Part shown: positions 9,366-15,633 of the stretch, piece after piece
Layout: each line of letters starts with the position of its first letter
Numbering within the stretch: the stretch's first letter is position 1
Virus record (IMG/VR): IMGVR_UViG_3300032561_000068
Coordinates: 1 to 35,756 of that record
Length of the DNA stretch: 35,756 nt
Reading direction: 5' to 3' (one strand)
Source: a virus
The notes under the pieces: model-generated
Database searches by the model: none
Told to the model about the DNA's origin: nothing
What the model saw: the letters and a program-made list of their open reading frames with translations, nothing else
Made by a program: the position numbers and the translations under genes

Positions 9366-9713
9366 TTGTTAAAGAAAACAATTATTACATTTGCATTATC
9401 ATTAAGTTTATTTTTAGTTCCCTACACAGCATCAGCAGCAACAAAGCATCATCATGTTGCTAAGATTATTCTGAGCGCAACAACCCTAGCCAAATGGCAG
9501 AAGGTTGCTAAGTGCGAAGAAGGAGGGAATTGGGGATATTTTAGTTATTGGTACCCAGATGCATTAGGTATCGATAGACCCAACTGGATTCAGTTCGGGG
9601 GAAGTGTTGTAAAACCAAGTAGTAGAGCAACCCAAATAACCGTAGGGACAAAATTCCTAAAGGCATATACTATGAGTATGCCTGATCAACAGGGCTACTG
9701 TGCCCCATGGTAG
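9366..9713 (+). CDS. Secreted Rpf/transglycosylase-like lysin
   Basis: This 115-aa protein has a clear signal peptide: MLKKTIITFALSLSL with a hydrophobic core, then VPYTASA-A, cleaved after about residue 24. The mature part contains KWQKVAKCEEGGNWGYF. This matches the start of resuscitation-promoting-factor/transglycosylase-like domains (W..VA.CE.GGNW), in which the Glu after Cys is the catalytic acid. It continues with DALGIDRPNWIQFGG and ends in GYCAPW. At under 90 mature residues it is a minimal lysozyme-fold domain with no separate wall-binding module. It is predicted to cut peptidoglycan glycan strands outside the membrane, as endolysin or entry enzyme. The start is TTG with AAGGA ten bases upstream; no ATG alternative exists in frame downstream before the signal peptide. 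Confidence 0.8.
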   Translation: MLKKTIITFALSLSLFLVPYTASAATKHHHVAKIILSATTLAKWQKVAKCEEGGNWGYFSYWYPDALGIDRPNWIQFGGSVVKPSSRATQITVGTKFLKAYTMSMPDQQGYCAPW

Positions 9714-9728
9714 AAAGATAAAGATAAA

Positions 9729-9944
9729 ATGACAATTAAAAAATATGCTCAGATTCACGTTGATGTTATGGAACTGCTCCTTAGCGGAGAGATGCATAGC
9801 ACACTGGTCGGCAAGCAGATTACACTCGGTGGTTCCAAGGAAAGTACCGTTAAGCAAGCCGACGAATTTGCACAATACATTGTAGATCTGCTCAAGAAGG
9901 CGGAACAATTTAGAAAGGACAATGTAAAGAGCAGCAATTCGTAG
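9729..9944 (+). CDS. Small conserved-looking hypothetical protein, 71 aa
   Basis: I do not recognise a family. The protein is soluble and mostly helical, with basic and acidic residues mixed (MTIKKYAQIHVDVMELLLSG at the start, then a helix near ADEFAQYIVDLLKKAEQFRK). No membrane segment or Cys motif is present. The start ATG 9729 is 15 bases after the lysin stop. Its ribosome-binding sequence is weak (AGATAAAG), so it may be translated with the lysin message. A GC-rich hairpin region follows, suggesting that the lysin transcript ends after this gene. A role in lysis cannot be shown. Confidence 0.6.
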   Translation: MTIKKYAQIHVDVMELLLSGEMHSTLVGKQITLGGSKESTVKQADEFAQYIVDLLKKAEQFRKDNVKSSNS

Positions 9945-9950
9945 CTTATC

Positions 9951-10041
9951 TAGTGAGGGCGTTTCTCGCCTCTCCTGAAGGGCCTGGTCTTCCTCGGGGG
10001 TTGCAGTCGGTGTTCATACCTTGACTCCCCCCGAGGCCCTT
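9951..10041 (+). other. GC-rich structured element (terminator or small RNA)
   Basis: Two inverted repeats stand out in this short gap. GAGGGCG (9955-9961) can pair with CGCCTC (9967-9972). AAGGGCCT (9978-9985) pairs perfectly with AGGCCCTT (10034-10041), with CGGGGG (9995-10000) and CCCCCG (10028-10033) as an inner stem. The loop is 27 bases. No T-run follows, so it is not a textbook intrinsic terminator. It lies between the lysin unit and whiB and is much richer in GC than its surroundings. A non-coding RNA, a processing site or a rho-independent end without a U-tract are all possible. Confidence 0.5.
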
Positions 10042-10067
10042 ACAGCTACTGCTTCCACATAAATATT

Positions 10068-10436
10068 ATGGAACTAAATACACTTGACCTGAAATGGCAA
10101 AAAGATGCTGCTTGCGCATCTATGTCATCAGAAGATTATGATGCTTTCTATCCAAAACATGGCAAAGTGTTTTTGAAAGAAACCCTAGCTATCTGCAATA
10201 GCTGCCCAGTTAGTTCATCTTGTCTAGATTATTCTCTTAAGTATGAAGAATATGGCTATTGGGCAGGGACCGGCACTACTGAACGTAGAAAGATGCGCAA
10301 AGAACTTGGCATCGAATTGGTTACATTGAACTCAGAGTTCATTAGAGACCAAGTAATTGAAACAATCAAAGAAACCTACCATCCAGTTAAGATTCAAGGG
10401 CGTGGTAGAAAGACTACAGTTAAGGATGAAGTATGA
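10068..10436 (+). CDS. whiB: WhiB-family Fe-S transcriptional regulator
   Basis: The 122-aa protein has the four cluster-binding cysteines of the WhiB family: C16, then C43-x2-C46-x5-C52 (CNSCPVSSSC). The characteristic turn and basic segment GYWAGTGTTERRKMRKELG follow (about residues 63-81). WhiB proteins bind a 4Fe-4S cluster and act with the principal sigma factor; they are restricted to actinobacteria and their phages. This is the strongest host clue in the window. The C-terminal 40 residues are longer than in minimal WhiB proteins and end basic (GRGRKTTVK). The stop overlaps the first glycosyltransferase start (ATGA). It may redirect host transcription or control phage gene timing. No clear Shine-Dalgarno is seen before ATG 10068. 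Confidence 0.95.
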   Translation: MELNTLDLKWQKDAACASMSSEDYDAFYPKHGKVFLKETLAICNSCPVSSSCLDYSLKYEEYGYWAGTGTTERRKMRKELGIELVTLNSEFIRDQVIETIKETYHPVKIQGRGRKTTVKDEV

Positions 10437-11125
10437 AAATTGGTTTAATCGTTCCAGTTCTAAATATTTTTGAGCAGGCAATCGATCTTGTCTATAGTGC
10501 GGAGAGTGAACACGATCTAAAGGTCTTTATTCAGCCACAATATCGAGTCCAGGTGCCACTCGCAGCAGCATGGAACCGTGGCATCCGACAAGCTATTGCA
10601 GCAGACTGCGATGTCATTATTGTAAGCAACGATGATGCAATGTTTGGTCCAAAAACCATTGACCGTCTTGCGGAGAATGTACTTGATATGGATGACAAGT
10701 ATGTAATGGCATTCCCAGTGGACGTGCTCGACGGTCTAACCGATCCCAGTGATATCCTGTTCGGTGATGGATGGGACCTAGACATTACTAACCCAGAAGA
10801 TCAATCGTTCTCCTGCTTTGCTATCAAGCCAGACTTCTTCGACAAGTGTGGGACTTTTGATGAGAACTTTGACCCAGCTTGGTGGGAAGATGCAGACATG
10901 AAATACCGTATGCACTTGCTTGGGTACAAGACTTTACAAACAGTTGTTCCATACGTGCACTTGCGTCATCAAACTACGCAGAAGTTAAACCTCCCTCTCA
11001 ACTCTATGAAGAGTGGAGAATACTTCGTAAAAAAGTGGGGTAGTGCTAAGAAAGACTTGCATGAGACTTACGTTAACCCGTATAATGATAATAGTCTAAG
11101 TCCAAAAGAGTGGAGACCGTTGTGA
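10433..11125 (+). CDS. GT-A/GT2-like glycosyltransferase
   Basis: This 230-aa protein starts with the strand MKIGLIVPVLN and has LAAAWNRGIRQA (about 43-54) followed by DVIIVSNDDAMF (60-71). The SNDD is the DxD-like motif that binds the metal and nucleotide sugar in GT-A fold enzymes. Near the C-terminus, about residues 145-165, it has DPAWWEDADMKYRM, the conserved ED acceptor-side motif of GT2 and rhamnosyltransferase-type enzymes. It is a cytoplasmic transferase of the size of a single catalytic domain. It is translationally coupled to whiB (ATGA) and to the next glycosyltransferase (GTGA). The three transferases may decorate virion proteins, phage DNA or the host surface; the sugar cannot be told. 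Confidence 0.85.
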   Translation: MKIGLIVPVLNIFEQAIDLVYSAESEHDLKVFIQPQYRVQVPLAAAWNRGIRQAIAADCDVIIVSNDDAMFGPKTIDRLAENVLDMDDKYVMAFPVDVLDGLTDPSDILFGDGWDLDITNPEDQSFSCFAIKPDFFDKCGTFDENFDPAWWEDADMKYRMHLLGYKTLQTVVPYVHLRHQTTQKLNLPLNSMKSGEYFVKKWGSAKKDLHETYVNPYNDNSLSPKEWRPL

Positions 11126-12393
11126 GCAAGATTAGAGTATTAGCCTGGGGTGACTACGCGTGTAGCACAGGCTTCGGTACCGTAATGAAAAACATTATGG
11201 GAGAAATCAATAAGTCTGGTAGCTATGAGATCGATGTCGTAGGAGTCAACTACGATGGTGGTCCATACGACACCACACTATGGCCAGGTAACCTATGGCC
11301 AGCAATCAGTGCTCTTCGTACACAAGGGCCTTATGGGGACGTTTTTGGTCGTCAAGTATTCTTAGACTTGCTCGCTCAGCGTGACTATGACATCGTATTC
11401 ATCGTTCAGGATACTTTCATTGTTCAACCTATTGTCCCCCAGATTCTAGAACTCCAGCGTACAAAGCCTGAGACCTTTTCAACAATCTACTACTACCCAT
11501 TCGACTGCACACCACAGGAAGACTGGGTTAAGCAGTGTGTGGCAGCTTTTGACTTCCCCGTAGCGTACACTGAATATGCTAAGAATGAGAGCCGGAAGTA
11601 CATTGGTTCAGCTGCTGATAAGCAAGACGTTATTTACCACGGCACAAATACCAGTAACTTCTTCCCGCTGTCACCAGAGGGTAAGAAACGCGTTAAAGAA
11701 GAGATTTTCTCTGCTGTAAAAGATAAGTTCATCATTACCAATGTGAACCGCAACCAGGGTCGTAAGGATGTATCACGTAGCCTTATGATTCTGAAGCAGC
11801 TCCGTAATATTGGTGTCGAGGACGCATTCCTTTATATGCATATGCAGGAGACTGATTTCGGTGGTAGCATCATGAAGATGGCTAGTGCTATTGGTGTGGT
11901 CCCTGATAAGGACTTCACGATTCCCAACCCGCAGCAGTTTGGTGCTCACAGTGGGTTCCCAATCGAATTCCTCAACCAGATCTACAATGCAAGTGATCTT
12001 TACTTGACCACAACGCATGGTGAAGGATGGGGTCTAAGCATCACTGAAGCTATGGCTACTAAGCTCCCTGTCGTGGCCCCTAACAACACATCTTTGCCAG
12101 AGATTCTTGGAGATGATCGTGGTTGGAGAATTAGCAGCGGTCATACGCCTACCCACTGGGTGATCAAAGAGAATGACAATGAGCGTATGCGCCCTCTGAT
12201 GGATGTAGAAGAGGCTGCTGAAACAATCAAGTACATCATGGAACACCCAGAGGAAGCTGCTCTTAGAACAGAGAATGCTCACGCATGGATTCTAGACAAT
12301 ACTTGGGATAAAGTTTGCAAGCAGTGGACCAATGTATTCAATAAGGCAACCAATAAGGCCCGAACAGCGCGAAAGTTCAAGGCACAAAAGTAA
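11122..12393 (+). CDS. GT4-like (GT-B fold) glycosyltransferase
   Basis: This protein of about 423 aa is a GT-B-type transferase. The C-terminal half has YHGTNTSNFFPL (about residue 171), a nucleotide-binding region and the family signature HGEGWGLSITEAMATKLPVV (from about residue 299), the E(x7)E motif, with NTSLPEIL next. It begins with KIRVLAWGDYACSTGFG, a glycine-rich N-terminal loop. I choose the GTG at 11122 because it overlaps the previous stop as GTGA and has GGAG six bases upstream; an in-frame GTG at 11110 is the alternative. It starts inside the GT2-like gene and ends on the start of the GT17-like gene, so all three transferases are co-expressed. Confidence 0.9.
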   Translation: MSKIRVLAWGDYACSTGFGTVMKNIMGEINKSGSYEIDVVGVNYDGGPYDTTLWPGNLWPAISALRTQGPYGDVFGRQVFLDLLAQRDYDIVFIVQDTFIVQPIVPQILELQRTKPETFSTIYYYPFDCTPQEDWVKQCVAAFDFPVAYTEYAKNESRKYIGSAADKQDVIYHGTNTSNFFPLSPEGKKRVKEEIFSAVKDKFIITNVNRNQGRKDVSRSLMILKQLRNIGVEDAFLYMHMQETDFGGSIMKMASAIGVVPDKDFTIPNPQQFGAHSGFPIEFLNQIYNASDLYLTTTHGEGWGLSITEAMATKLPVVAPNNTSLPEILGDDRGWRISSGHTPTHWVIKENDNERMRPLMDVEEAAETIKYIMEHPEEAALRTENAHAWILDNTWDKVCKQWTNVFNKATNKARTARKFKAQK

Positions 12394-13178
12394 TGCCACG
12401 CCGTGTAGTTAGCATCACACCATTCTGGAATGAGACGCATATCCTTGAATTGCGTCTAGGCATCCTAGAAGATGTAGTTGATAAGTTCTATACGGTAGAA
12501 GCATCACAGACGTTCACAGGCATTGATAAACCAATGCTAGCCAACACAATCCAGCACCCAAAACATTCTGTAGTAGCTATTGATTTCCCCAAAGATATAA
12601 TGGGTAGATCAATAGCTACGCAGGAATGGGGTCGAGAGAATTATCAAAGAGATCTGATCATTGATCTCTCTGAATACGATGATGATGATATCGTTCTAAT
12701 CACTGACCTTGATGAGATTCCAAACCCAATTGCTGTTAAATTCTTGAGAGATAACTTTGATCCTGATTTCACCTATGCATTCGACATGGTGGTCCATCAA
12801 TATTATTTAAATAATCAAAATCTTGGCGAGGGTGTTTGGTCGAAGGCAAAAGCATGCAGTGTAGCTGAATATCGTCGCGATGGATTCTGGGCCACTGGTC
12901 TTAGATTAGATGACAATTCTATTCATATACCAAATGGTGGATGGCATTGGACATATATTGGTGACCCAGAATTTATAAAGAATAAGATTGAAGCATTCGC
13001 TCATACTGAATTCGACATAGATAATGTCAAGAGCAACCTCGAGTACCATTATGAAAATAATACAGATACTCTTGGAAGAGGTTTTCAACTTCAGTTAGTT
13101 GAACTTGACAACGACTCATACCCAAAGTATATTAGAGACAACAAAGTTAAGTACAACAAATATATTAAGGAACTTTAA
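12393..13178 (+). CDS. GT17-like glycosyltransferase
   Basis: The 261-aa protein begins RRVVSITPFWNETHILELRL. It has the signatures of GT family 17 (beta-1,4-GlcNAc-transferase-like): FYTVEASQTFTG (residues 32-43), ITDLDEIPNP (103-112) with the DxDE metal site, and GGWHWTYIGDP (182-192). Homologues in bacteria and phages usually have DLDEIP followed about 75 residues later by GGWH.S. It is predicted to transfer a sugar, possibly N-acetylglucosamine, to an unknown acceptor in the cytoplasm. It starts on the stop of the GT4-like gene (TAATG) and is followed at once by a small acidic gene. Confidence 0.88.
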   Translation: MPRRVVSITPFWNETHILELRLGILEDVVDKFYTVEASQTFTGIDKPMLANTIQHPKHSVVAIDFPKDIMGRSIATQEWGRENYQRDLIIDLSEYDDDDIVLITDLDEIPNPIAVKFLRDNFDPDFTYAFDMVVHQYYLNNQNLGEGVWSKAKACSVAEYRRDGFWATGLRLDDNSIHIPNGGWHWTYIGDPEFIKNKIEAFAHTEFDIDNVKSNLEYHYENNTDTLGRGFQLQLVELDNDSYPKYIRDNKVKYNKYIKEL

Positions 13179-13373
13179 ATGTTTCGAATGACTTTTGATG
13201 AGTGGTTAGAATATGGTGAAGAGCATGGTTATTGCTCAGAACAATTTTGTAATACTCATGATCTTGTCCCAATGCATGAAAGTGAACAAAAAGCATGGGA
13301 AGAATATGGTGAAGACCCATGCGCCCATATGGTACGATTGGGTAGTCTAGAAGATTGGGACATTAGCAAATGA
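13179..13373 (+). CDS. Small acidic protein of a type frequent in actinophages
   Basis: This 64-aa protein reads MFRMTFDEWLEYGEEHGY at the start and contains CSEQFCNTHDLVPM and DPCAHMVRLG. The pattern of three cysteines with histidines, and the order 'EW...G...G.CS..FC.THD', recurs in small hypothetical proteins of actinobacterial phages; this is from memory of the pattern, not a search. It might bind a metal. It begins directly after the GT17-like stop, with AAGGAAC upstream, and ends six bases before the first tRNA. No function is assigned. Confidence 0.75.
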   Translation: MFRMTFDEWLEYGEEHGYCSEQFCNTHDLVPMHESEQKAWEEYGEDPCAHMVRLGSLEDWDISK

Positions 13374-13379
13374 TGCTCT

Positions 13380-13452
13380 GCTCCTATAGCTCAGTTGGAA
13401 GAGCAGGGGACTTTTAATCCCAAGGTCGTTGGTTCGAGCCCAACTGGGAGCA
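13380..13452 (+). tRNA. tRNA-Lys (anticodon UUU)
   Basis: A complete cloverleaf folds. The acceptor is GCTCCTA/TGGGAGC, the D stem GCTC/GAGC and the anticodon loop CTTTTAA with anticodon TTT. The T arm is GTTGG-TTCGAGC-CCAAC. The anticodon stem has one G-A mismatch at its base. The gene encodes A73 but no CCA. It is first of four tRNAs in this cluster. Confidence 0.93.
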
Positions 13453-13517
13453 CTCCGAACGAAGCAAATACCGTAGATGCAGCAAGCTCCTGGGAATGAG
13501 ATTAAACTTCCCAACAA

Positions 13518-13592
13518 CGGGTAGTAGCGCAGCTTGGTCAGCGCATCTGGTTTGGGTCCAGAGGGTCGGGGGTTCGAATCCCTCCTACCCGA
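13518..13592 (+). tRNA. tRNA-Pro (anticodon UGG)
   Basis: The acceptor is CGGGTAG/CTACCCG, the D stem GCGC/GCGC and the anticodon arm TCTGG-TTTGGGT-CCAGA, giving anticodon TGG. The T arm GGGGG-TTCGAAT-CCCTC has one G-U pair. No CCA is encoded. The 65 bases before it contain a small TGGGAA/TTCCCA hairpin and no gene. Confidence 0.94.
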
Positions 13593-13599
13593 CGCAGTA

Positions 13600-13670
13600 G
13601 CCCTTGTAGTACAGTGGTAGTACACTAGACTTGTAATCTTGTGACGGGAGTTCGATTCTCTCCGGGGGCA
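13600..13670 (+). tRNA. tRNA-Thr (anticodon UGU)
   Basis: The acceptor is GCCCTTG/CGGGGGC with two G-U pairs. The D arm is GTAC/GTAC, the anticodon loop CTTGTAA with anticodon TGT, and the T arm GGGAG-TTCGATT-CTCTC. The anticodon stem has a T-T mismatch. No CCA is encoded. It lies seven bases after tRNA-Pro, so they are probably processed from one transcript. Confidence 0.9.
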
Positions 13671-13715
13671 CGTAGTATGATAAGGTTGTTATCTGGTATG
13701 ATGGTTTTTGTATAA

Positions 13716-13789
13716 GCCCTGATATCCCAATTGGCAGAGGAAGGGCGCTTAAAACGCCCCAAGTGTGGGTTCGAGTCCCACTCAGGGTA
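13716..13789 (+). tRNA. tRNA-Leu (anticodon UAA), short variable loop
   Basis: The acceptor is GCCCTGA/TCAGGGT, with G1-U72 as the first pair. The anticodon arm GGGCG-CTTAAAA-CGCCC carries anticodon TAA and the T arm is GTGGG-TTCGAGT-CCCAC. Only five bases (CAAGT) separate the anticodon and T stems, whereas leucine tRNAs normally have a long variable arm. Two GTATGAT motifs precede it at 13675-13701 but no convincing promoter is seen. No CCA is encoded. Confidence 0.87.
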
Positions 13790-13802
13790 CTAAGGAGATA
13801 GT

Positions 13803-14036
13803 ATGGCAATGACATTAAAACAAGCAGCGACGATTATGCTAGAATTGTGTAAGATTCCTGCTGAACCGAAGCTCGTTGCAGCATTTAACAACTATGATGT
13901 TAATAGTATGTGGATCAAAAGTGTGCTTAAGGGAGCTGCTCCGGCAGCAAGCACGTTGAGTAATCCTTATTATGAGGAAGCATTAAACGTTTTACGTGCA
14001 AATGGAATTGATATTAATATCTTTGATACCAACTAG
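13803..14036 (+). CDS. Hypothetical protein, 77 aa
   Basis: A strong AAGGAG sits six bases before ATG 13803, directly after tRNA-Leu. The protein is soluble and largely helical (LKQAATIMLELCKIPAEPKL, then AFNNYDVNSMWIKSVLKGAA) and ends with ALNVLRANGIDINIFDTN. I recognise no motif. An in-frame ATG two codons later (13809) is less well spaced. It separates the two tRNA clusters with the next two genes. Confidence 0.7.
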   Translation: MAMTLKQAATIMLELCKIPAEPKLVAAFNNYDVNSMWIKSVLKGAAPAASTLSNPYYEEALNVLRANGIDINIFDTN

Positions 14037-14050
14037 TAGAAAGAAAAAGT

Positions 14051-14347
14051 ATGCAGAGTAAGAATAAGTTTTTTATCGCAGTACCAGTGATTGTAATTAT
14101 AATCTTATTATCTATTATTGGAGCTGTTCATCTTATCCATCCACAATGGATTGGTGAGCAAACTGATAAAGCTGGATACTTCCAGAAAGCAGTGGGACTG
14201 ATCACGGATGCACCACATGCTACCGCTGAACTGTTCTATTCAACCCTAGAAGACTTGGTGATCTTGTTTGTGGGCATCTCTTGGGGTAAGCGAATCTGGC
14301 ACAAGGAACACAAGAAGTTTGACGAAGAACACGGAGTGAAGCACTAA
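14051..14347 (+). CDS. Small membrane protein, 98 aa
   Basis: The protein has one strong transmembrane segment, FFIAVPVIVIIILLSIIGAV (about residues 7-26), and a weaker one, LEDLVILFVGISWG (about 65-78). It ends in a charged tail, KRIWHKEHKKFDEEHGVKH. The layout suggests an inner-membrane protein with a cytoplasmic His/Lys/Glu-rich C-terminus. A holin role is conceivable because it is small with two possible membrane helices, but it is far from the lysin gene and nothing specific supports that. AGAAAAAG precedes the start. The stop overlaps the next ATG. Confidence 0.7.
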   Translation: MQSKNKFFIAVPVIVIIILLSIIGAVHLIHPQWIGEQTDKAGYFQKAVGLITDAPHATAELFYSTLEDLVILFVGISWGKRIWHKEHKKFDEEHGVKH

Positions 14348-14646
14348 TGCCAACTACTTGGGTAAAAATTGAACCACGTTTGTGCCAATGTGGTTGTGGG
14401 ACTATTATTACAAAAAAGGAGAAAAGATCTCAAGGTCGTTTTTGCCAGGGGCACACATTCAAATCAGCAATAAATCGTGTACCTAACCCTTCTGCTCTGA
14501 CTGAAGAGGATTATGCACGAATCCGTAAGATTCCAGCATGGAGAGCTGTTTATGAATCAGTAGAAGGCATTCTAGGAGAGTCTTTTAATGGCTATGAAGT
14601 GGTTAACTATGGTACACTAGAAGAGTTGGACGATCTTATTTATTAG
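14347..14646 (+). CDS. Small Cys-rich protein, probable zinc binder
   Basis: The 99-aa protein starts on the previous stop (TAATG). The N-terminus has CQCGCGTIITKKEKRSQGRF followed by C-Q-G-H (residues about 13-36). CxCGCG...FCxGH is a compact zinc-knuckle pattern common in phage and HNH-associated proteins. The C-terminal half is acidic and helical (EEDYARIRKIPAWRAVYESV, then GTLEELDDLIY). No nuclease active-site residues were found, so it may be a small DNA- or protein-binding protein. It ends eight bases before tRNA-Arg. Confidence 0.7.
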   Translation: MPTTWVKIEPRLCQCGCGTIITKKEKRSQGRFCQGHTFKSAINRVPNPSALTEEDYARIRKIPAWRAVYESVEGILGESFNGYEVVNYGTLEELDDLIY

Positions 14647-14653
14647 ATCACAT

Positions 14654-14728
14654 GCCTCTATAGCACAAGGGATAGTGCAAAGGAGTTCTAACCCTGGGAT
14701 CTCAGTTCGAGTCTGAGTGGAGGCACCA
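14654..14728 (+). tRNA. tRNA-Arg (anticodon UCU) with encoded CCA
   Basis: The acceptor is GCCTCTA/TGGAGGC, the D stem GCAC/GTGC and the T arm CTCAG-TTCGAGT-CTGAG. The anticodon loop GTTCTAA gives TCT. The anticodon stem is weak, with only three clean pairs. A73 is followed directly by CCA (14726-14728), the only tRNA in this window with an encoded 3' CCA. The next tRNA starts two bases later. Confidence 0.85.
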
Positions 14729-14729
14729 A

Positions 14730-14801
14730 GGATGATTAGCTCAGCGGTAGAGCAACTCGTTTACACCGAGAAGGTCGGGAGTTCAATCCTCTCATCATCC
14801 A
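14730..14801 (+). tRNA. tRNA-Val (anticodon UAC)
   Basis: The acceptor GGATGAT/ATCATCC is perfect. The D stem is GCTC/GAGC, the anticodon arm ACTCG-TTTACAC-CGAGA gives TAC, and the T arm is GGGAG-TTCAATC-CTCTC. No CCA is encoded. Confidence 0.94.
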
Positions 14802-14853
14802 CTTGCAACGTAGCAAGAATAATGATATAGTTATTTATGAGTAAGGAGAAAGT

Positions 14854-15192
14854 ATGCGTAAGAGTTCTAAGAGAAACTTATTTTTGTTCGGTGCTAGCAT
14901 GGAAATGATTGCAGCGGGTAAGACACTAGAAATGGCTAGAAAGAGTATGGAAAAAGAAGAAGAAAGAGTCGCTAATGAGAATGCTCTACATGAGCAAAAT
15001 TTTAGCCAAGAATACCAATATGTTTTTTATGAGCGTGCAGTAAAGAGCGTTTCAAAAACTGTATCGGACCTGCTAGAGATAATCGTTGCGAATGACATTG
15101 AAATCGATGATGCTATCCTATCAGAAGCAAACCGAATTCTTGTTATGATGGAATGGGTACTATTGAATGAAGGAGAAGACAATGGAAGTTAA
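14854..15192 (+). CDS. Hypothetical helical protein, 112 aa
   Basis: AAGGAG lies six bases before ATG 14854, a good ribosome-binding site. The protein is mostly alpha-helical with a charged first half (EMARKSMEKEEERVANENAL) that could form a coiled coil, and a later LLEIIVANDIEIDDAIL segment. It has no cysteine motif, signal peptide or membrane helix. Its last 11 bases overlap the next gene, whose ribosome-binding site lies in its 3' end. Function unknown. Confidence 0.7.
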   Translation: MRKSSKRNLFLFGASMEMIAAGKTLEMARKSMEKEEERVANENALHEQNFSQEYQYVFYERAVKSVSKTVSDLLEIIVANDIEIDDAILSEANRILVMMEWVLLNEGEDNGS

Positions 15193-15508
15193 GTTGAGCG
15201 TAAGCATCGGTGCTACCCTGCAGGTAAAGAATGCCAGGGGAGAATGGGACTGGATCAAACCAGAAGTGGGCTGCGAGATTAGTATGAACAAAAATGAGGT
15301 TGGTTCTCCAGAAGTTTTATCAGACCAATTCGCTGCTATGTGGGATCAAGTTGTAGGTCCTCAGTTTGCATCGGTCGTACAAGAGCTCATTGCTGAACAG
15401 TCTCCCAAGACAGAAGAAACTGTTGAAGAGACTGCTAATGACGTTAGTGTTGAAGAAGATCTCATTGAGGAAGAAAAGCCCAATACCGATGAGGACGACT
15501 ACTACTAA
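15182..15508 (+). CDS. Hypothetical protein with acidic tail, 108 aa
   Basis: I choose ATG 15182 because AAGGAG lies seven bases upstream; the upstream in-frame ATG 15167 has no such site. The N-terminal half is beta-like (MEVKLSVSIGATLQVKNARG, then WDWIKPEVGCEISMNK) with conserved-looking Trp residues. The C-terminal third is strongly acidic (TEETVEETANDVSVEEDLIE and onward to DEDDYY). A beta domain with an acidic tail suggests a nucleic-acid mimic or a partner-binding protein, but no family is recognised. The stop overlaps the next ATG. Confidence 0.7.
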   Translation: MEVKLSVSIGATLQVKNARGEWDWIKPEVGCEISMNKNEVGSPEVLSDQFAAMWDQVVGPQFASVVQELIAEQSPKTEETVEETANDVSVEEDLIEEEKPNTDEDDYY

Positions 15509-15633
15509 TGGATGAATTTGATGCGTTTGTAAAGAAACATAATATTCAACCAGATGAAATGGGCCCAGCATTTGCTGCCTGGTTATCAGGTGCCACTGGG
15601 TGGGATGGGAACTTTAAAAAGGTTGAACAATGA
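15508..15633 (+). CDS. Hypothetical peptide, 41 aa
   Basis: This short gene starts on the previous stop (TAATG) and its own stop overlaps the next start (ATGA). Unbroken coupling on both sides argues that it is real. The peptide starts MDEFDAFVKKHNIQPDEMGP, then AFAAWLSGATGW and NFKKVEQ. It is amphipathic and helical, without Cys or membrane segments. No family is recognised. Confidence 0.7.
   Translation: MDEFDAFVKKHNIQPDEMGPAFAAWLSGATGWDGNFKKVEQ

Noticed and set aside
9951-10041. A tRNA or tmRNA
   Set aside because: There is no T-loop GTTCNANNC, no acceptor stem of seven pairs at the right distance and no tag-peptide frame.
13674-13701. Promoter from two TATGAT motifs before tRNA-Leu
   Set aside because: No -35 box at 16-18 bases was found for either; similar TATGATAA at 22565 also lacks one. 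The motif is noted but not called.
14051-14347. Holin
   Set aside because: One clear and one weak membrane helix would allow it, but it lies far from the lysin and has no other supporting feature, so it is only called a membrane protein.
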